A stretch of 64,000 nucleotides of DNA from CAZHCA01 sp964530825 (GTDB lineage: Bacteria; Bacteroidota; Bacteroidia; Chitinophagales; Saprospiraceae). The position numbers and the translations under genes are program-made. Numbering within the stretch: position 1 is the first letter of the stretch; each line of letters begins with the position of its first letter. The stretch spans positions 186,001 to 250,000 of the forward strand of contig CAZHCA010000001.1 of assembly GCA_964530825.1 (NCBI GenBank), in the 5' to 3' direction. Of this stretch, positions 44,783 to 53,326 are shown piece by piece. The notes under the pieces were generated by a model. That model was not told where the DNA came from, did not search any database, and saw only the letters and a program-made list of their open reading frames with translations.

Positions 44783-46681
44783 TTATTTCACACCCCGACG
44801 GAAAAACATGCCCGATCCGATCCGGTTGTCGCTTCCGCGCCATCCCGGCATAAAGCTGTAGCGGGGGAACTCGGCTTCGCCCGCATCCCGGTCTTGTACC
44901 GATACGTTGATACGTACCGACCGCCAGTTTTCGCCCTGTTGCTCCCGGATCAAGTCCAGGGGGATACCTGCTTCCAGAACGTAGCCCCCCTCAGCGGACC
45001 GGCAGATCCACTGGGTACCTTCCGGGAGGCGATCGTCGTAAAAGGTCGAGCTCGGCAAAACGCGTGTGCTGGGTGTAATGGTGTAAAGCAGCGACTCGCG
45101 GTACCAACCGCGTCCGGTGCGCATCGCACTAATTGGGGTAGGGGCACCGTCGATGACGACGCCGATGTAATCTTGTCGCCAGGCTACCTCTGTAGTGTCA
45201 AGTTGCAGGTCGTCGTCCTGGATTTTCACAGCGATGTAGAGTTGATCATCGGCAATGGCGACTTTGAACTGTCCGGCAATATCTTCGGCAGGCACCACGG
45301 TGCGTGCGCCCATCGGACCGCCATTATCTTCGGCTGGCAAGTGGGTTTTGATGGTGTAGGCATTAGGTATGCGGTCCCACTCTTCTAGATTGCCGTCGAT
45401 CTTAGCTCCATTTTTCAGCTCATCGAGATATAGTTTTTTCTCAGGAGCAACTTTATATGTAAAGGGGACGGCTACTTCGGCCAGCTTGCCATCAAGGTAT
45501 TTGACCTTGGCCTGGATTTCGACCGGATCGATGTGATCGGATACTTTTTTGCTGCGCGGTTCCAGGCTCATCTCCGCAATTTCAACACTATTGGGGGCCA
45601 CCTCGATTTTTTCAGCAGCCAGGCTGGAGTTGTAAGACCAGCTGAAGCCATTTTTCAGGTGTACCTCCATGGGGATATCTTCGTCATTGGTGAGGCGGAT
45701 TTTCACTTTGCCACCCGCTGTAGGTTTACCATCGTAATACAAGGGTTCTATCCGGATGGGCGTGCTGCCGGTAATTTTTTCAATGGCTGCCTGGACATCT
45801 TCGTTTACGACATCGTCGCTCCAGATTCCCTCCAACTGCAGGTTTGCCATAATCGGACCTTCGTCGGTCATCGTTGCCCAAACGACGTGGTCGAATTCCC
45901 CCAATTGGGGTCCCCGCAGGGATGACCCACCCCCGGTGGTGGCCAGGAGGTAATAGTTATTATTATTATTGCGGCGGTATTTGACGTAATGGTGGCGGTG
46001 GCCGACAAAAACCGTATGGTCGCGGTCGGCCAACAATTTTTCAACGTCGAACCAGCGCACCGGATCGGTATCTTGCAACCAGAGGGGCTGGTGCATGAAT
46101 ACCAGCGTCCATCGTACATCACTATGTTCGCTCAGGACTTGCCGGATCCATTCGTACTGCTCGTCCGAGATGGAGCCGTTGCCTGCCCCCCGGTATTGGT
46201 CTTCAGAGTTGAGGCAGAGAAAGAGCACGTCGTGATAAATAAAATAGTAGTAAGTTGGGCCAAGGCGTTTTTTCCACAAATCTTCCATTACCTTATTGGT
46301 AATATCGTGGTTGCCTGGCACGTAGAAAAAGGGTACTTGGAGGGAGTCAATAAAACCATCAAACTCGTCCCATTGCCGGTTCAACTCCACCAAGTCTTCG
46401 GTATACCCTTCGATGAGGTCGCCCACAGAGAGTACGAATTCCGGCTGGAGCAGATTCAGTTTCTGAACCCCATCGAGAAAAACACCCGGGCGGTGGCCAC
46501 CGGTGCGGTCGGTAACAATTGCGAACTGAAAATTGCGGGCATCATTATTTAAATCCAGACTAGACCAAGGCTTGGGGCCTTCGAGAATGCTGATTTGGAG
46601 ATTTTCGTCGGGTGATCCGACTTGGGCGACAGCACAGAAGGTGCAGGCCATTAGGGCAGCGACCAGGAGTGTTTTTTTCAT
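44783..46681 (-). CDS. Secreted metallophosphoesterase with C-terminal CBM9-like domain
   Basis: 632 residues with a signal peptide (MKKTLLVAALMACTFCAVAQ). The calcineurin-like core shows VGDLIEG (about residue 80), PGNHD (about 120) and GHRHHYVKY (about 230). The first metal motif reads TDRTGG, with Arg where the usual pattern has His. After a linker and a beta domain, the C-terminal 200 residues contain DGNLEEWDRIPNAYTI and AWRQDYIGVVID, which look like a carbohydrate-binding family 9/DOMON sandwich. A periplasmic or secreted phosphodiesterase that binds sugar or glycan is a reasonable guess. Upstream 124 bp separate it from the fasciclin gene on the same strand. Confidence 0.88.
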   Translation of the reverse strand: MKKTLLVAALMACTFCAVAQVGSPDENLQISILEGPKPWSSLDLNNDARNFQFAIVTDRTGGHRPGVFLDGVQKLNLLQPEFVLSVGDLIEGYTEDLVELNRQWDEFDGFIDSLQVPFFYVPGNHDITNKVMEDLWKKRLGPTYYYFIYHDVLFLCLNSEDQYRGAGNGSISDEQYEWIRQVLSEHSDVRWTLVFMHQPLWLQDTDPVRWFDVEKLLADRDHTVFVGHRHHYVKYRRNNNNNYYLLATTGGGSSLRGPQLGEFDHVVWATMTDEGPIMANLQLEGIWSDDVVNEDVQAAIEKITGSTPIRIEPLYYDGKPTAGGKVKIRLTNDEDIPMEVHLKNGFSWSYNSSLAAEKIEVAPNSVEIAEMSLEPRSKKVSDHIDPVEIQAKVKYLDGKLAEVAVPFTYKVAPEKKLYLDELKNGAKIDGNLEEWDRIPNAYTIKTHLPAEDNGGPMGARTVVPAEDIAGQFKVAIADDQLYIAVKIQDDDLQLDTTEVAWRQDYIGVVIDGAPTPISAMRTGRGWYRESLLYTITPSTRVLPSSTFYDDRLPEGTQWICRSAEGGYVLEAGIPLDLIREQQGENWRSVRINVSVQDRDAGEAEFPRYSFMPGWRGSDNRIGSGMFFRRGVK

Positions 46682-46805
46682 TGGGCTGAAGGATTGTTAT
46701 CAGGTTGAAAATACTCCGCGCTTACCCTACTGGAAGAGAAGCGGAAATTAATTTATTGTAAAATCTGAAGAGGGCGGCAGCTCAACAGGCCGCCGCCGAG
46801 GAGAA

Positions 46806-47297
46806 TTAGTCTTTCAGGATTGAATCGACCAGGTAAATGCCGCCTTGCTTGGTATCAAAGCTTTCGAGAATGTTGGCGCCGCCGATCATTCCGCCCTCGC
46901 CGGAGATATTTAGCGGTTTGCCGTTCAGGTTGGTGAGCATATCGCTTTTACCCAGTTTCTTGGGCGAAATATCACCTTCTATAACGTGGTTGCGCAGTAC
47001 ATCTGTGAGCATACGAGAATTCTCTGGCTTAAGCAGGTCTTCTACGGCGTCCATGCCCAGTTTTTCGAATGCTTCATCGGTCGGTAAGAACATGGTGGCT
47101 TTGCTCAGGCCGCCCAGCAGGCCGTCGAGGCCGCCGGCTGCGTTCAACAATTTACCGATCGTGTCGAGGTTGCCGCTGGAAAGAACCTGCGTCAACATGT
47201 CGCCCATGCCGGGTAATTTAGCGCTACCGCAGCTGGTGCCCAGCATGGTAACGAAAGCGAAAACAAGTGCGAATTTTGGTAAAACGAATCGTTTCAT
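46806..47297 (-). CDS. Short fasciclin-domain lipoprotein
   Basis: 163 residues. Signal peptide with lipobox LGTSC. One FAS1 domain follows with KATMFLPTDEAFEKLG in the first conserved block and GGIYLVDSILKD in the last. Unlike the other FAS1 lipoprotein in the window it has no acidic stretch after the Cys, so it may stay on the periplasmic side. A role in adhesion or in matrix contact is inferred from the family. It is 30 bp downstream of the outer-membrane barrel gene, so the two may share a transcript. Confidence 0.88.
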   Translation of the reverse strand: MKRFVLPKFALVFAFVTMLGTSCGSAKLPGMGDMLTQVLSSGNLDTIGKLLNAAGGLDGLLGGLSKATMFLPTDEAFEKLGMDAVEDLLKPENSRMLTDVLRNHVIEGDISPKKLGKSDMLTNLNGKPLNISGEGGMIGGANILESFDTKQGGIYLVDSILKD

Positions 47298-47327
47298 GGT
47301 TAAATATTGAGGTTGAAAAATAGAAAC

Positions 47328-47939
47328 CTAAAGAACCAGCCCCAGGCTGATGTTGAAAGAGCGCAGGGCCTCATCGGTATCGGGAAAAAACTCGGTAATA
47401 CCCCACTGGTATTGTAGATCGAGGTTGAACAGGGCAAAGTCTACGCCGGCGCCGATGTTGACGCCCAACTGGTAGGTGTTTCCATCCTCTCGGTTCAGGG
47501 TGAAATCATCGAGCACATTCAGGCCGACCAAAAAATCATTTTGAATGCCGGTACGGGCATAGGGTCGCAAGAAGGCACTCGGGGGCGCCAGGTAGTAACC
47601 AATATTCACCGGGACCTTCAGGAAGTGAAAGCGGGTATCTTCCTCAAACTCTACAATCGTATTGCCGCCCTGTAACTCGAACCGTTCGATTTCTGCGGCC
47701 AGCCCCTGATAGCCCAATCCGGAGTACAAAAACCAATCGCCGAACTGGTAGCGGAAAAAGGCGTTGAAATTCCACCCATCCAGGGCCTCGATTTCTGTAG
47801 CCTCCTCGTTGGGCAATTCCACATCCAGGTCCCCCAACTGAACACTTAAGTGTGGGTTCAGCCGGAACTGAGCACGGCAAAAGTTGGAAGACATCAACAA
47901 GAAACAAATGATCCAGGCGGGTAGGAAAAGCTTTCGCAT
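47328..47939 (-). CDS. Outer-membrane beta-barrel protein, PorT-like
   Basis: 203 residues with a signal peptide (about residues 1-23, LPAWIICFLLMSSNFCRAQ). The mature part is amphipathic and beta-rich, with strand patterns such as LNPHLSVQLGDLDVELP, FNAFFRYQFGDWFLYSGLGYQG and a final aromatic strand NISLGLVL, as in the PorT/OmpA-like barrels of Bacteroidota. It resembles the three tandem barrels at 51253-53265 in layout. Function unknown. It has a very good own promoter and is followed by the short FAS1 lipoprotein gene. Confidence 0.8.
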   Translation of the reverse strand: MRKLFLPAWIICFLLMSSNFCRAQFRLNPHLSVQLGDLDVELPNEEATEIEALDGWNFNAFFRYQFGDWFLYSGLGYQGLAAEIERFELQGGNTIVEFEEDTRFHFLKVPVNIGYYLAPPSAFLRPYARTGIQNDFLVGLNVLDDFTLNREDGNTYQLGVNIGAGVDFALFNLDLQYQWGITEFFPDTDEALRSFNISLGLVL

Positions 47940-47961
47940 TCACTTGCTTTTTTTGGCATAA

Positions 47962-47991
47962 CAAACATAACAAAATTTCTTTAGGTCCAAA
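47962..47991 (-). promoter_or_regulatory. Bacteroidota-type promoter of the barrel gene
   Basis: On the minus strand TTTG (47988-47991) is followed, after 18 bases, by TATGTTTG (47962-47969), an exact TAnnTTTG. The start site would be near 47955, 15 or so bases before the ATG at 47939. Confidence 0.75.
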
Positions 47992-48131
47992 TCGTCATCC
48001 CGAGCGGTGGCAAGATTGTTTTTAAAAAATAGTTAGACGCGAATTTGTGTCACTTGGTCCTTAACACGAGGATTATTCCCGAAAATTATACTATAATTGA
48101 CATATAGCTCGCACCAATAAACCGGTACACA

Positions 48132-48983
48132 ATGAAAAATATACTTTATCCTACAGATTTTTCCACGCCGGCACTGAACGCCTACATTTACGCGCTGCAC
48201 ATTGCCGACTTTTTCGGAGCGAAGATCACCACCTCTCATGTCTACGAGCATAAGCCTTTACCTGCTGCTCACATGCGGCATACACTGGAAGAATTTTACA
48301 AAACGGCTGAGCTGGAGCGCTTCGAAGACTACAAGGATGCAACTGAAGCCCTCAATGCCGTAGCGCACAAGGAAGGGCTGGATCGCGTGAAGGTAGAGCA
48401 CGTCATGGAGCGTGGGGAGACGCTCATTAAGACGATTCTCCGGGTAGTGAAGGAGCAAAACTCTGACTTTATCGTTATGGGGACCAAAGGGGCCAGCGGC
48501 CTGCGGGCTGTCTTTCAGGGCTCGGTCGCCGGTGAAGTGATGGAGCACGCGCCCACGCCGCTTTTGGCGGTACCCGATGCGGCCAGATTCGACGGCAAAC
48601 TCGATCACATCGCCTTTTTTTCCGATTATTCAGAAAAAGACGAGGCCGCCTTCCGCATTCTGCTAGAGTTTGCGGAGCCCTTCCAACCCAATATTTACAT
48701 TCTCAATCGCCACGCCCAGGCGCGCTCTGATGATAAGTCAGCAATGGAGGCTTTCAAGCATAAGTTCCCGGAGTCTAAAATGCTGCACTACGACTGGGTG
48801 ACTGCCGAGCAATACTTAGATCAGTGCTTTGACTACCTGGAGTCAAAAGCAATCGACATTGCAGCTATCCGGGTCGTAAAAACCAATTTCCTACAAGAAC
48901 TTTTTAACAAAAATGAGGGTAAGCAGCTGGCCTACCAATCCCGTACACCCATCCTGGGGATACCGGATGTCCTGTGCAGTTGA
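48132..48983 (+). CDS. Universal stress protein, two-domain
   Basis: 283 residues, two UspA domains in tandem. The first (1-150) starts MKNILYPTDFSTPALNAYIYALHIADF and has the ATP-binding signature GTKGASGLRAVFQGSVAGEV (G-x2-G-x9-G-S). The second (about 155-283) keeps the fold but has lost the glycine motif, so only one site is likely to bind ATP. These proteins help cells through starvation or stress. It lies 15 bp upstream of the D-lactate dehydrogenase gene on the same strand, suggesting a fermentation or oxygen-limitation response. Confidence 0.93.
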   Translation: MKNILYPTDFSTPALNAYIYALHIADFFGAKITTSHVYEHKPLPAAHMRHTLEEFYKTAELERFEDYKDATEALNAVAHKEGLDRVKVEHVMERGETLIKTILRVVKEQNSDFIVMGTKGASGLRAVFQGSVAGEVMEHAPTPLLAVPDAARFDGKLDHIAFFSDYSEKDEAAFRILLEFAEPFQPNIYILNRHAQARSDDKSAMEAFKHKFPESKMLHYDWVTAEQYLDQCFDYLESKAIDIAAIRVVKTNFLQELFNKNEGKQLAYQSRTPILGIPDVLCS

Positions 48984-48998
48984 TATGCTCGCGATCCA

Positions 48999-50009
48999 TT
49001 GCCTATGCGTGTAGCTTTTTTTGGTACAAAAAACTACGACCGCGACTTTTTTGATCGCTTCAATACGGATCACGGTCACGATATCACCTATTTTGAAGCC
49101 CGGCTAAACCATCAGACCGTTAATCTGGTCGACGGTCACCAGGCGGTCTGCGCTTTCGTGAACGACCAGATCGACGAACCGGCCATCCGCGAGCTACATG
49201 CCAAAGGGGTGAAGCTCATTGCCATGCGCTGTGCTGGCTACAATAATGTGGACCTCCACAAGGCTGCCGAATGCGGTATCCGGGTAGCTCGCGTGCCCGC
49301 CTACTCGCCTGAGGGCGTGGCCGAATTTGCTGTTGCCCTCATCCTCACCCTCAACCGGAAAACCCACAAGGCCTATAACCGGGTGCGTGAACATAATTTC
49401 TCTCTCGAACGGCTTATGGGATTCGACCTGCACGGCAAAGCTGTAGGCGTGATCGGTACCGGTAAAATCGGCCAGGCTTTCTGCCGGGTGATGCAGGGCT
49501 TTGGCAACCGTATCGTAGCCCACGACCCATACCCCAACGAAGTGTTGCGCGATAACGGCGTAGTGTACACCTCGTTAGATAACCTTTTTGCTCAATCCGA
49601 TATCATTTCTCTACACTGCCCGCTTATACCCGAGACGCACTACCTGATCGATCAGCAGGCCATCCGAGCCATGAAGCCCGGAGTGATGCTCATCAATACC
49701 AGCCGAGGTAAACTGTTGGACACCAGCGCCGTTATCGAGGGGCTGCGCAACCGAAAGATCGGCTACCTAGGCATTGATGTTTACGAAAACGAGGAGAGCA
49801 TCTTCTACGAAGACCTGTCTGAGAACATCTTGGCCGACGAGGAAATAACTACCCTGATGACCTTCCCAAACGTGTTGATTACTTCCCATCAAAGTTTCTT
49901 TACGCGGGAAGCCGTGGCAGAAATTACTCAGACCACCCTGCAGAACATAACTGATTTTGAGACTGGAAAACCGCTGGTTAACGAGATCCGCTACGAGGCG
50001 GCGCACTGA
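48999..50009 (+). CDS. ldhA: D-lactate dehydrogenase-type 2-hydroxyacid dehydrogenase
   Basis: 336 residues. NAD-binding motif GVIGTGKIGQAF (about residue 148) and the LDH-specific start RVAFFGTKNYDRDFFDRFN. The catalytic Arg is in INTSRGK (about residue 235), the Glu in DVYENEE (about 263) and the His in LITSHQSFFTREA (about 295). The enzyme reduces pyruvate to D-lactate and so regenerates NAD+. It is cotranscribed with the universal stress protein. The stop abuts the stop of the convergent PLP-enzyme gene. Confidence 0.94.
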   Translation: MPMRVAFFGTKNYDRDFFDRFNTDHGHDITYFEARLNHQTVNLVDGHQAVCAFVNDQIDEPAIRELHAKGVKLIAMRCAGYNNVDLHKAAECGIRVARVPAYSPEGVAEFAVALILTLNRKTHKAYNRVREHNFSLERLMGFDLHGKAVGVIGTGKIGQAFCRVMQGFGNRIVAHDPYPNEVLRDNGVVYTSLDNLFAQSDIISLHCPLIPETHYLIDQQAIRAMKPGVMLINTSRGKLLDTSAVIEGLRNRKIGYLGIDVYENEESIFYEDLSENILADEEITTLMTFPNVLITSHQSFFTREAVAEITQTTLQNITDFETGKPLVNEIRYEAAH

Positions 50010-51140
50010 TTAGACGTACTGCATCATCGGTAGTTTTTCACCCGTCAAGGTATGTACCTCCTTCATTAGATCGGCCGTTAGGCAGGAGTGCACTGGCAGT
50101 ATGCAGACCAGCCCCCCAATAGCTATCTTGGAAAAGTAAGGCTCCGGCACCCGCAGGATACCATGCTCCTGAGAGAGCTTGCGCATCCAGGGCGCCGAAT
50201 CGATGGGCGCCCAGCCTGCATCTGTCCAGTGAGCCAGTTCGCCGTAGAAGGGCGTACCATCCTCCCGGCGGATAGCATCCTTTGAGAAATGGACTGCTCC
50301 GCCGTACACGACGACCTCTATCCGGTCGGGGTGCTTGGCGACTACGGGGCAGGCCATCGCCACGGCGATATCCTCCTTAGTGCAGGCGCCGACTTGGGCT
50401 TGCATCAGGTCGTAGTACACAAAATTGCCCGGCCTTATTTCGGCGATGCCAGGAAAATCCTCGGCCCGGCTACAGGCCGGGGTGTCTCCTAAGGAAATTT
50501 CCAGGTCGGGGAAAGCGCTTCGGTAGCGTTCCTTGATGGCATGCATAGCTTGCAGGACACCTTCGTGCGTGCGCCGGATTGCCGCCACACCCCGGTCGCT
50601 GTAGGTTTGGCCGGCATGGCCCAGCAGGCCGCGCAGATTGACCTTTGACGTGCTTTGGAATGCTTTGGCAAGTGGGTCTAACCGGTCCAGATCATCGGGT
50701 CGAATGCCGGTTCGGTTATTGCCGACATTGATTTTAATAAAGGCGTCGAGCGGCTGCTGGAGTTCCCGTTCCAGAAATTGGAGGGTTTCGATGCTTTCCA
50801 CCAGCACGTGTACTTGAGCCTGCTCCTGTAGACGGCGCAGGCGGTCGATCTCGCGCCAGTTGAACGGAAAGGCTACCGTGATATCCTTCCAGCCGGCCCC
50901 CGCAAAATAGGCTGCCATACGCAGAGACGATACCGTGATGCAGTCCACTCCATAATTGCGAAACCAATCTCCTACCGTTTGCGACTGATGCGTCTTGAAG
51001 TGGGGCCGGAAATGCATCTGGTATTGGCGAGCCCGGTTGGCCATTCGTTCGATGTTGCGCCGGCAGCGGTCTTCATCCAGCAGTAAGGTGGGTAGGTCGA
51101 TGTTGCGAAGAAAAGGCGGCTCAGGCATGGCGTTAAACAT
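50010..51140 (-). CDS. DSD1/D-threonine-aldolase-like PLP enzyme
   Basis: 376 residues from the Met at 51140 (the longer frame to 51185 adds an atypical lead; Met at 51128 is also possible). The alanine-racemase fold type III is shown by the PLP-Lys motif RPHFKTHQ (about residue 49), ALVESIETLQF-type strands and GLLGHAGQTYSD. The C-terminal HSCLTADL provides the His and Cys that bind Zn in D-serine dehydratase-like and D-threonine aldolase enzymes. The reaction is likely aldol cleavage or dehydration of a D-hydroxy-amino acid. The native substrate is unknown. Cytosolic, convergent with ldhA. Confidence 0.88.
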   Translation of the reverse strand: MFNAMPEPPFLRNIDLPTLLLDEDRCRRNIERMANRARQYQMHFRPHFKTHQSQTVGDWFRNYGVDCITVSSLRMAAYFAGAGWKDITVAFPFNWREIDRLRRLQEQAQVHVLVESIETLQFLERELQQPLDAFIKINVGNNRTGIRPDDLDRLDPLAKAFQSTSKVNLRGLLGHAGQTYSDRGVAAIRRTHEGVLQAMHAIKERYRSAFPDLEISLGDTPACSRAEDFPGIAEIRPGNFVYYDLMQAQVGACTKEDIAVAMACPVVAKHPDRIEVVVYGGAVHFSKDAIRREDGTPFYGELAHWTDAGWAPIDSAPWMRKLSQEHGILRVPEPYFSKIAIGGLVCILPVHSCLTADLMKEVHTLTGEKLPMMQYV

Positions 51141-51252
51141 TTCTAAAGGAATGCTTAAAGTTATTTTATTGCAGGTAATAGACAAACCATTGGCAGGAGG
51201 GAATAGCGTTGTGAGAACCGATGCCTTTGTTCAATCACCTAAATCATTCACG

Positions 51253-51849
51253 ATGAAGCGGATCTTTTTAGCCAGCTTGTCGACAGTACTCGGATTGTTC
51301 GCTACCTCGGCAGTGTGGGCACAGGTTACCGTCAATCCCAAGGCCGGGGTCAATCTATCGGGGGTCGAGACGCGGCTGCAAGACATTCGTGCAGAAGCCC
51401 GTGCCGGCTGGAACGCCGGATTGGATTTGCGCATGGGCGGCGGTACAATTTTTTTTATGCCGGGCTTGCATTATTATCGCTATTCGGCTGAATTGAAGCA
51501 AGACATTAATGGGTTCCAGGATATTCAGTTGGAAGAAGAGGCGGTCATCAGCGCCCTGAAGGCGCCCATCAACCTTGGGCTGCGCCTCACAGCCGATGGC
51601 GGCTTGCTCCACCTATATGCTCGCGGCGGGGTCACACCCACCTACATACTGCGTGTGCAAGAAACCGAAGATATTGACTTTACGGCTTCCGACCTGCGTA
51701 CCCTCACCTGGGGCGCAAACGTGGGCGTAGGTGTGGATGTCCTCTTCCTCAACTTCGAGGCCAACTACGAACTCGGGCTCGACGACTATTTCGAAGCCGC
51801 CGTGGGCCACAACAACGTCTTTACCCTTTCAGTGGGAATGCGGTTTTAG
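51253..51849 (+). CDS. Outer-membrane beta-barrel protein, tandem copy 1
   Basis: 198 residues from the ATG at 51253. The open frame starts earlier (50995) but the Met at 51253 begins a clear signal peptide (MKRIFLASLSTVLGLFATSAVWAQ). The mature part begins VNPKAGVNLSGVETRLQ and continues with alternating strands, including AGWNAGLDLRMGG and FFMPGLHYYRYSAELKQ, and ends FTLSVGMRF. It is a PorT/OmpA-like barrel. The next two genes on this strand are clear paralogues, about 110 bp and 23 bp apart. Confidence 0.82.
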   Translation: MKRIFLASLSTVLGLFATSAVWAQVTVNPKAGVNLSGVETRLQDIRAEARAGWNAGLDLRMGGGTIFFMPGLHYYRYSAELKQDINGFQDIQLEEEAVISALKAPINLGLRLTADGGLLHLYARGGVTPTYILRVQETEDIDFTASDLRTLTWGANVGVGVDVLFLNFEANYELGLDDYFEAAVGHNNVFTLSVGMRF

Positions 51850-51961
51850 AAAACAGGGGTACCACCAGCGGATTCACTGAGCACTCGCTACTTTCGGGTA
51901 AATCCTGTATTTTACGCATCAAAGCATAATTACCTATGATTGCTGCGGCAGGCAGTTAAAA

Positions 51962-52627
51962 ATGAAAATGATGCGTACTCGGTTACTCTATTGGACTATT
52001 GTTTGCCTGGTGATGTTGGCAGGGCCGCTTTCGGGCCAACGGTTATTTTATGATTGGGACCTGAATGCCCGGGCCGGCGTGGTCTTATCGGGATTGGAAG
52101 AGAACATCATCTACGAAAACTTTGCAGATACTTTGCTCGAGGGCTTCAATGCCGATAACAAGGCGGGATTCACCATCGGGGCCGATCTGCGCATGCCGAT
52201 GCAAGGCCTTAGTTTTTTCAATCCTGGCATTTATTACACCCGATTCTCCACCCAGCTGGCAGTAGACGATGAGGAGAACCTGCAGGTAAGCGAAACGCGC
52301 AACTACAATGCCATCCGGATTCCGATTAATGTAGGTGTATTGTGGCGACCCGATGATGCGATTTTAGGCTTCCACGCCCGCGGTGGGCTGGTACCTTCCT
52401 TTCTCTTTTCGGGCAATGAAGACGAAACGTTTTCTCTTGATGCCGACGAAGTGCGCAGTTTCAACACAGCCTTTCAGATTAGCCTGGGTTTGGATCTTGT
52501 GCGACGCATTACCTTTAACGCCAGTTACGAAAAGAACTTTTCCGATTTTTTCACCAATCTGAAAGGAAAAAACGAGTTTATCACCATCGACATCGGATTG
52601 TTGCTGACGGTCAAGAAGGCGGGTTAA
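51962..52627 (+). CDS. Outer-membrane beta-barrel protein, tandem copy 2
   Basis: 221 residues. Signal peptide near residues 6-26 (LLYWTIVCLVMLAGPLSGQ). The mature start is LNARAGVVLSGLEENI, with FTIGADLRMPMQGLSFFNPGIYYTRF further on. This parallels copies 1 and 3 element by element: AGV-x-LSGLE, then a Gly-Asp-Leu-Arg strand, then an NPG-x-YY turn. It ends IDIGLLLTVKKAG. Likely an outer-membrane barrel. Starts 112 bp after copy 1. Confidence 0.8.
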   Translation: MKMMRTRLLYWTIVCLVMLAGPLSGQRLFYDWDLNARAGVVLSGLEENIIYENFADTLLEGFNADNKAGFTIGADLRMPMQGLSFFNPGIYYTRFSTQLAVDDEENLQVSETRNYNAIRIPINVGVLWRPDDAILGFHARGGLVPSFLFSGNEDETFSLDADEVRSFNTAFQISLGLDLVRRITFNASYEKNFSDFFTNLKGKNEFITIDIGLLLTVKKAG

Positions 52628-52650
52628 ACCATCTCAAAAAGTAAATAATT

Positions 52651-53265
52651 ATGCGGCATCCCATACGACTTATACATGGTGGATGTATCGTCGCAGGGCT
52701 CTTGCTGGGGCTATGCTCTTTACCGGCTCATGGCCAGGTAACCTGGAACATTCAGGCGGGGATAAATGGCTCCAATCTCGACGCTTCCCTGGAATCCCTG
52801 GAAGCCGAAGCTCGCCTAGGGGGCCAGTTTGGTTTTAACCTACGGATCGGCAACGGCTTTTTCTATTTTAACCCGGGAGCCTACTACACCTTCTTCACTG
52901 CCGACCTGATCGGCGATCCTACTAATGTAAGTCCGGACGACCTGGAAGATGAGTCGAGCATCCGGCAACTCAAGATCCCCATCAATGCAGGCGTGCGCCT
53001 GACTCGCGAAGGGGGGCTGCTAGCCCTGCATGCCTTCGGTGGGCCGGTTGGCAACATCCTGCTCGGTGTTGATGAAAATGACGACCTCAACTTCGACCGC
53101 GACGATCTCAAAAGCTTTACTATCGGCGCCAACCTGGGGCTCGGCGTGGATATAGTAGAGCTCTTTACCCTCGACGTCGCCTATGAATTTGGCCTCACCG
53201 ACTTTTTCGCAACTACCGACGGCCGAAACAATGTATTTACCATTAATGCGGGGATTAAATTTTAG
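52651..53265 (+). CDS. Outer-membrane beta-barrel protein, tandem copy 3
   Basis: 204 residues with a signal peptide (about residues 9-28, IVAGLLLGLCSLPAHGQ). The mature part begins WNIQAGINGSNLDASLESL and follows the copy-1/2 pattern: GFNLRIGNGFFYFNPGAYYTFF, then the INAGVRLTREGGLLALHAFGG turn and the last strand VFTINAGIKF. Starts 23 bp after copy 2, so it is surely cotranscribed. Function unknown. Confidence 0.82.
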   Translation: MRHPIRLIHGGCIVAGLLLGLCSLPAHGQVTWNIQAGINGSNLDASLESLEAEARLGGQFGFNLRIGNGFFYFNPGAYYTFFTADLIGDPTNVSPDDLEDESSIRQLKIPINAGVRLTREGGLLALHAFGGPVGNILLGVDENDDLNFDRDDLKSFTIGANLGLGVDIVELFTLDVAYEFGLTDFFATTDGRNNVFTINAGIKF

Positions 53266-53326
53266 TCTGGCTTAGGAGGTTGGATTAGCCACGGACTGGC
53301 ACTTCCGACGTACCCCCCAACCGAAA

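Noticed and set aside
46745..46800. GC-rich hairpin after the phosphoesterase/fasciclin junction
   Set aside because: A GGCGGC/GCCGCC stem is present but no T-run follows on the minus strand, so it was not called a terminator.
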